Shown: positions 58,727 through 64,000 of the stretch, piece by piece | Layout of the letters: every line of letters begins with the position of its first letter | Numbering within the stretch: position 1 is the first letter of the stretch | Origin: Lysobacter capsici | Lineage (GTDB): Bacteria > Pseudomonadota > Gammaproteobacteria > Xanthomonadales > Xanthomonadaceae | DNA: 64,000 nt | Direction of reading: 5' to 3' | Assembly (NCBI RefSeq): GCF_018732085.1 | Contig: NZ_CP076103.1 | Location: 3,100,001-3,164,000 of the forward strand | The notes under the pieces: model-generated | The model's input: the letters and a program-made list of their open reading frames with translations, nothing else | What the model was told of the DNA's origin: nothing | The model's database searches: none | Program-made: the position numbers and the translations under genes

Positions 58727-59533
58727 TCAGGCATCCAACGTCGCGCCGCCATCCACGCGCAGGTCGTGCAAGGTGATGTGGCGCGCACGGTCCGACAGCA
58801 GGAAGCAGATCGCCTCGGCGATGTCGTCCGGATCGGCGATGCGTTGCAGCGGAATCCCCAGCCGGTAACGTTCGGCCACGCCCATCAGGATCTCGCGCCA
58901 CGATTGTTCGTCGTGGGCGAAGGCGCGCTGCATCGCGGTGTCGGTCGAGCCGGGCGATACAAGATTGCAACGCACGCCAAACGGCGCCAGTTCCAGCGCC
59001 AGGCAGCGCAGGTACTGGCTCGCCGCGGCCTTTGATGCAGCGTAGGCCGCCATGCCCACGCGCGGCGTGGCGGCGGCGTTGGAGCCGACCGCGACGATGC
59101 TGCCGCGTCCGCGCGCCTGCATCGACCGCGCGACCGCGCGAGTAGTGGTGAACACCGCTCGGGCGTTGACCGCCATGCACGCGTCCCAATCGTCCGGATC
59201 GAGCTGCAGGCAATCGCCGACCCGCAGGATGCCGGCGACATGCGCCAGATGCTCGATCGCGCCGAGTTCGTGCTCCATCTCGGCCACGGCGGTCTCGACC
59301 GCGTCCGCGTCACACAGATCCAGTGCACGTGCCCACACCTTCGTGCCGTGTGCGCGCAATTGCGCGACGATGCTTTCTAGCGAATCCGCATCGCGATCGA
59401 TCAAGGCCAGCGCGGCCCCCTCGCCCGCCAGCCGCGACGCGGTCGCCGCGCCGATGCCCTGCGCCGCGCCGGTCACCATGACGACCCGGCCGGCAAATTC
59501 CCCCGGGCCCGCCCCAGCAGCGTCGCCGCTCAT
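58727..59533 (-). CDS. entA: 2,3-dihydro-2,3-dihydroxybenzoate dehydrogenase
   Basis: A 268-residue short-chain dehydrogenase. The NAD site VTGAAQGIG lies near residue 20, the catalytic pair is in YAASKAAA, and the end is LRVDGGATLDA. Length and the pattern around the active site fit EntA/DhbA, which oxidizes 2,3-dihydro-2,3-dihydroxybenzoate to 2,3-dihydroxybenzoate (DHB) with NAD+. It is the last gene of the minus-strand siderophore operon. Its ATG overlaps the stop of the upstream gene by four bases (59530-59533). The context with EntB- and EntE-type genes raises this above a generic SDR call. No isochorismate synthase (EntC) lies in the window; it may be beyond the right edge. Confidence 0.88.
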   Translation of the reverse strand: MSGDAAGAGPGEFAGRVVMVTGAAQGIGAATASRLAGEGAALALIDRDADSLESIVAQLRAHGTKVWARALDLCDADAVETAVAEMEHELGAIEHLAHVAGILRVGDCLQLDPDDWDACMAVNARAVFTTTRAVARSMQARGRGSIVAVGSNAAATPRVGMAAYAASKAAASQYLRCLALELAPFGVRCNLVSPGSTDTAMQRAFAHDEQSWREILMGVAERYRLGIPLQRIADPDDIAEAICFLLSDRARHITLHDLRVDGGATLDA

Positions 59534-60357
59534 GCCTGCGCCTCGTCGAAGGCATCCATGATGCGATGGCGTTCCTCGTGATACGCGTCTTCGTCCCAGC
59601 GGTCCTTCCAGTACGGCACCGCGTACATCATCGATCGATGCACGCCGCGTTCGCCGGCGAGGAAATCGCGGATCGCCACGACCTGCGCGCTCTCGCCGGC
59701 CAGGGTCACCGAGACCGATTCGCCCTGTGGCCACGGCAATGCGCGCACCGCGTCGAGCAGCAACCGGCTCGCGCCCGCGGGCCGGCCGTCGCGCCACAAC
59801 CAGCGCGCACGCAGCCGCGGATGCGGCGGCAACGCTTGTATCTCGGTCGCATCGGGAACTTCCAGCAAGGCATCGACCGCGACGTTGACCGGCAGCTTGG
59901 CGATCACCGCGCACAGCAAGGCATAGCTGCTCGGATCGCCGATCAGCACGTGCCGTTGCGCGTCGGCGCGAAACAGCTCCGGCCCGCCCGGTCCGGCCAG
60001 GCCGAGCGGATCGCCGACCCGCGCCGCGCAGGCCCAGCGCGACGCCGGGCCGTCGTCGCCGTGCAGCACGATGTCGACATCGAGTTCGTTCAACGACGGA
60101 TCGATGCGCGCCACGGTGTAGGTGCGTATCAGCGGCCGGGTCGCGCCGTCCGGCCAGACCGGGCCGTGTTCGCCCAGGGTCGGCAATCGCGGCGCTTCGC
60201 CGGCCAGCGCCGGAAACAGCAGCTTGATGTGCGCGCCTTCGCTGCCGCCGGGAAAACCGGCCAGATCGATCCCGCCCAAGGTGATGCGTCGCATCTGCGG
60301 CGTGCGCTGTTCGATGCGCAGCACTCGCAGCAATCGGGCCCGCGGACGCGTGCTCAT
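59530..60357 (-). CDS. Siderophore-interacting protein, ViuB/SIP-type flavin ferric reductase
   Basis: A 275-residue protein. The FAD-binding motif RTYTVARID lies near residue 90. A middle segment, HVLIGDPSSYALLCAV, sits where NAD(P)H-binding SIP domains carry it. The end, YAVPYWKDRWDEDAYHEER, is the C-terminal signature of ViuB-like proteins. These cytoplasmic flavoproteins reduce Fe(III)-catechol complexes to free the iron after uptake. The gene overlaps both neighbours by four bases (ATGA), so it is translated together with the biosynthesis genes. This shows that the operon both makes and uses the siderophore. Confidence 0.9.
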   Translation of the reverse strand: MSTRPRARLLRVLRIEQRTPQMRRITLGGIDLAGFPGGSEGAHIKLLFPALAGEAPRLPTLGEHGPVWPDGATRPLIRTYTVARIDPSLNELDVDIVLHGDDGPASRWACAARVGDPLGLAGPGGPELFRADAQRHVLIGDPSSYALLCAVIAKLPVNVAVDALLEVPDATEIQALPPHPRLRARWLWRDGRPAGASRLLLDAVRALPWPQGESVSVTLAGESAQVVAIRDFLAGERGVHRSMMYAVPYWKDRWDEDAYHEERHRIMDAFDEAQA

Positions 60358-61691
60358 GCGGCGCGCACCGCCGGTTGCGGGTCGATGCGGCCGGTCAGGA
60401 CATCGATGCGGCACTCGGGTTCGGCGATGATCCGCTGCAACAAGGCCAGCAAGGCCGCGTGATGCCCGGCGAGACAGGCCACGTCGTAGGCCTGCGGATT
60501 GGCTTCGATGTCGAAGCGCACGCCGTCGGTCATCGGCGATACGGTGATGTCGAGATCTTCGACCGAGCCGACCGAAATCGGATGCGCGCGGCTGCACAGC
60601 CCTTCGAACACGAAGCCGCGATCGAACGGCATCAGGTTGACCACCGGCCCGTACAACTGCGCGTGGCTGTCGGCCAGACCGAGATCGGTGCGCAGCCATT
60701 CGTAGTTGTAGCGCTGGTGCGGGCGCTGCTCGCGCAACTGCGCGGCGACCGTGCGCGCCAGCGCATCGAAGCCCAGGTGCGGATCGATACGCAAGCGCAG
60801 CGGCACCACGTTCATCGCCATGCACGGTACGCCGAGCGCGGCCGAGCCGAGCCGGTTCATCACCAACAGGCCGACGCTGATGTCGCGTTCGCCGCTGCGC
60901 GCATGCATCCAGGCGAAGATCGCCGCCATCAACCAGGCCGACCAATCCACGCCGAGCCGGCGCGCGGCGGCCTGCCATTGCGCGTACTGCGCCGGTGGCA
61001 GCAAGGCGCGCTGCGAATGCGAGCGGTCATCGGGCGCGCACTTCGGACCGAGCGTGACCGGTTCGCCCAGGCCGCTCAGGCGTTGCGACCAGTAGTGGCG
61101 ATCCTCGATAAAACGTTGTGATTGCCGATAATCCGCCTCTTCGGCGATCACCGGCGCCAACGACCAGTCGCGCGCGGGCGCCGGTTCGCGACCCGCGACC
61201 CGCGCCGAATACAACTCGGCGACGCGATGGATCAGCAGCAGATAGGCGAAGCCATCCAGGGCGATGTGATGCACGCGCAGATACCACAGATGGCGATCCG
61301 CGGCGAGCCGGATCAAGGCGCTGGCGAACAACGGACGCCGCGCCAGATCGGCCTGGCGCAGCAGGTCGTCGCTCATCCACTCGCGGGCGCTGCGCCACGG
61401 ATCGGCGCAGTTCGAATAGTCCTCGTGTCCGATCACCACCGGACGCTGCAGGTTCAACGTCTGCACGACCTCGTCGCCGCGGCGGACATAACGCATGTGC
61501 AAGGCATCGCAGGCGCTCAGGGTTTCGCGCACGGCATCTTCCAGCGCGACGAGATCGAGCGCGCCGTGCAATTCGATCGCTTCGGCGGTCCAGAACGACG
61601 GGCTGTCCGGATCGAGTTGCTGGCCGGCCCACATGCCCAGTTGCGGGCCACTCAGTGGCAGCGCCAGCGTGTCGCGTGCGTCGTGATCCAT
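60354..61691 (-). CDS. Free-standing condensation protein, VibH-like
   Basis: A 445-residue single condensation domain with no carrier or adenylation partner. The motif HHIALDG (RVHHIALDGFAYL) is intact, and the protein starts PLSGPQLGMWAGQQLDP. VibH of vibriobactin synthesis has the same form and length: it joins DHB carried on VibB to a soluble diamine or polyamine. I therefore expect a DHB-amide siderophore of the bis-catechol amine type, like serratiochelin- or agrobactin-type molecules or the Lysobacter compound lysochelin. The amine cannot be read from the sequence. The gene touches the isochorismatase gene upstream (stop and start share one base, TGATG) and overlaps the SIP gene by four. 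Confidence 0.9.
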   Translation of the reverse strand: MDHDARDTLALPLSGPQLGMWAGQQLDPDSPSFWTAEAIELHGALDLVALEDAVRETLSACDALHMRYVRRGDEVVQTLNLQRPVVIGHEDYSNCADPWRSAREWMSDDLLRQADLARRPLFASALIRLAADRHLWYLRVHHIALDGFAYLLLIHRVAELYSARVAGREPAPARDWSLAPVIAEEADYRQSQRFIEDRHYWSQRLSGLGEPVTLGPKCAPDDRSHSQRALLPPAQYAQWQAAARRLGVDWSAWLMAAIFAWMHARSGERDISVGLLVMNRLGSAALGVPCMAMNVVPLRLRIDPHLGFDALARTVAAQLREQRPHQRYNYEWLRTDLGLADSHAQLYGPVVNLMPFDRGFVFEGLCSRAHPISVGSVEDLDITVSPMTDGVRFDIEANPQAYDVACLAGHHAALLALLQRIIAEPECRIDVLTGRIDPQPAVRAA

Positions 61692-62565
61692 CACGCCGCC
61701 CGCCTGGATTCGATCAGTTCCCACCACTGCGAAACACTGCCGCGTTCGGCCAGCTCGACCAGACCGATGCGCTCGCCGCGCGCCGACCAGCGTTCCAGCA
61801 AGGTCATCAGCCGGATCGAATCCAGTCCGGCTTCGAACGGGTTGTCCTGCGCGTCGATCTGCTCCAGCGGCAGCTCCATGATCAGCGCCAGTTCGGTGCG
61901 CAGCGCGATCAGGCTGCGCGGCAGGCCGACACCGTCGGTCAGCGCCTGGATACACGAGGCGCGATCGCTGACCACGCCGCAGCGACGCGAAACGTAGTTC
62001 AACGCGAGCGCGTGCTCCTCGGCCGAGAAATCGGCGACCGCATCGGCGATCAGGAACGGCTGGATGTCGTGCATGAACGCATCGGCGACGGTCATCATGC
62101 AGCCGATATGGGCGTAGATGCCGCACACGATCAGCTGATCGCGGCCCTGCGCAAGCATGCGTTCGCGCAGGTCGCTCGACACGAACGCGCTGTAACGCCA
62201 CTTGGTCAACACCGTGTCTTGCGGCCGCGGCGCAAGTTCGGCCGCGACCGGCGCGAGCTCAGGCCTGGCGGTGATGCCCGGGCCCCACCACGGTTGCAGC
62301 AGGCCGCGCTGGACCGCGCTCTGCTGCGTTGGCTGCGCGGTGTAGACCACCGGCACGCCGGCATCGTCGCAGGCGTCGCGCAAGGCGCGGATGTTGCCGA
62401 TCAACTCCGGCACCGGCGCCTGGCCGCGATCGTAGAACGCGAGGAAATACTCCTGCATGTCGTGGATCAACAGCACCGCCCGCGACGGGTCGGGACGCCA
62501 GTCGACGCGATTGGCCGGCCACGACTCGGCGCCGGGCATGGGGTAACTGGCGATGGTGGGAATCG

Positions 62566-62569
<4 letters not shown>
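61691..62569 (-). CDS. entB: Isochorismatase with aryl carrier domain, EntB/VibB-like
   Basis: A 292-residue two-domain protein. Residues 1-215 are isochorismatase: Asp37 in LLIHDMQ, Lys123 in VLTKWRYSAF, and GIYAHIGCMMT at 150-160. Residues 220-290 are an aryl carrier domain with the phosphopantetheine serine at 251 (FEAGLDSIRL). The first domain turns isochorismate into 2,3-dihydro-2,3-dihydroxybenzoate; the second carries DHB as a thioester after loading by the adjacent ligase. It needs a phosphopantetheinyl transferase, and none is seen in the window. It overlaps the ligase gene upstream by four bases (62566-62569). Confidence 0.94.

Positions 62570-64000
<1,431 letters not shown>

Overview
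The window is high-GC proteobacterial DNA and most resembles a Lysobacter-type xanthomonad. The best taxonomic marker is a near-textbook lysyl endopeptidase (Lys-C) at 56256-57656. A very large peptide synthetase locus, a VibH-type catechol siderophore operon and a phage-type DUF3653 protein fit the same group. The genus assignment is inference.

Region 1 (1-49668, plus strand) is one nonribosomal peptide locus. It holds the end of an ABC exporter (1-652), a stand-alone Fe(II)/2-oxoglutarate hydroxylase of the SyrP/AsnO kind (834-1805), two giant NRPS genes (1970-27229 and 27210-49279) and an MbtH-like helper (49450-49668). I count twelve modules, seven on the first protein and five on the second. 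Epimerization domains sit in modules 2, 7, 9, 10 and 11, an N-methyltransferase is inserted in the last adenylation domain, and a single thioesterase ends the line. Reading the adenylation pockets by eye gives: starter acyl - Ser - D-Asx-like - Asx-like - Gly - Pro-like - hydrophobic - D-Thr - Asx-like - D-Asx-like - D-unreadable - D-polar - N-Me-Val. The 7+5 layout recalls the Lysobacter lipopeptides WAP-8294A2 and lysocin E, but the pocket codes imply a different peptide. The second NRPS gene is broken inside the module 10 adenylation domain (about 36895-37500), where a scrambled stretch of up to 90% GC changes the reading frame. I think this is probably a sequence or assembly error.

Region 2 (49864-55580, minus strand) holds a 1414-residue polyproline-leader protein with an Ntox46-like toxin domain and a lipase class 3 domain. 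It is followed downstream by a putative lipoprotein with its own alpha/beta-hydrolase motif. This looks like a toxin or effector locus.

Region 3 (55581-58556) contains a 675-bp divergent intergenic stretch, the secreted protease Lys-C, and two small proteins (DUF3653-type and a 76-residue protein).

Region 4 (58727 to the right edge, minus strand) is a tightly overlapping operon. In transcription order it encodes DHB-AMP ligase (5' end outside the window), isochorismatase/aryl carrier, a free-standing VibH-like condensation protein, a siderophore-interacting flavoprotein, and 2,3-dihydro-DHB dehydrogenase. This set makes and recycles a catechol siderophore in which DHB is joined to a soluble amine. 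The first condensation domain of the giant NRPS is also EntF/VibH-like and feeds a serine module, so cross-talk between the two loci is possible. A fatty-acyl start is equally compatible with the sequence.
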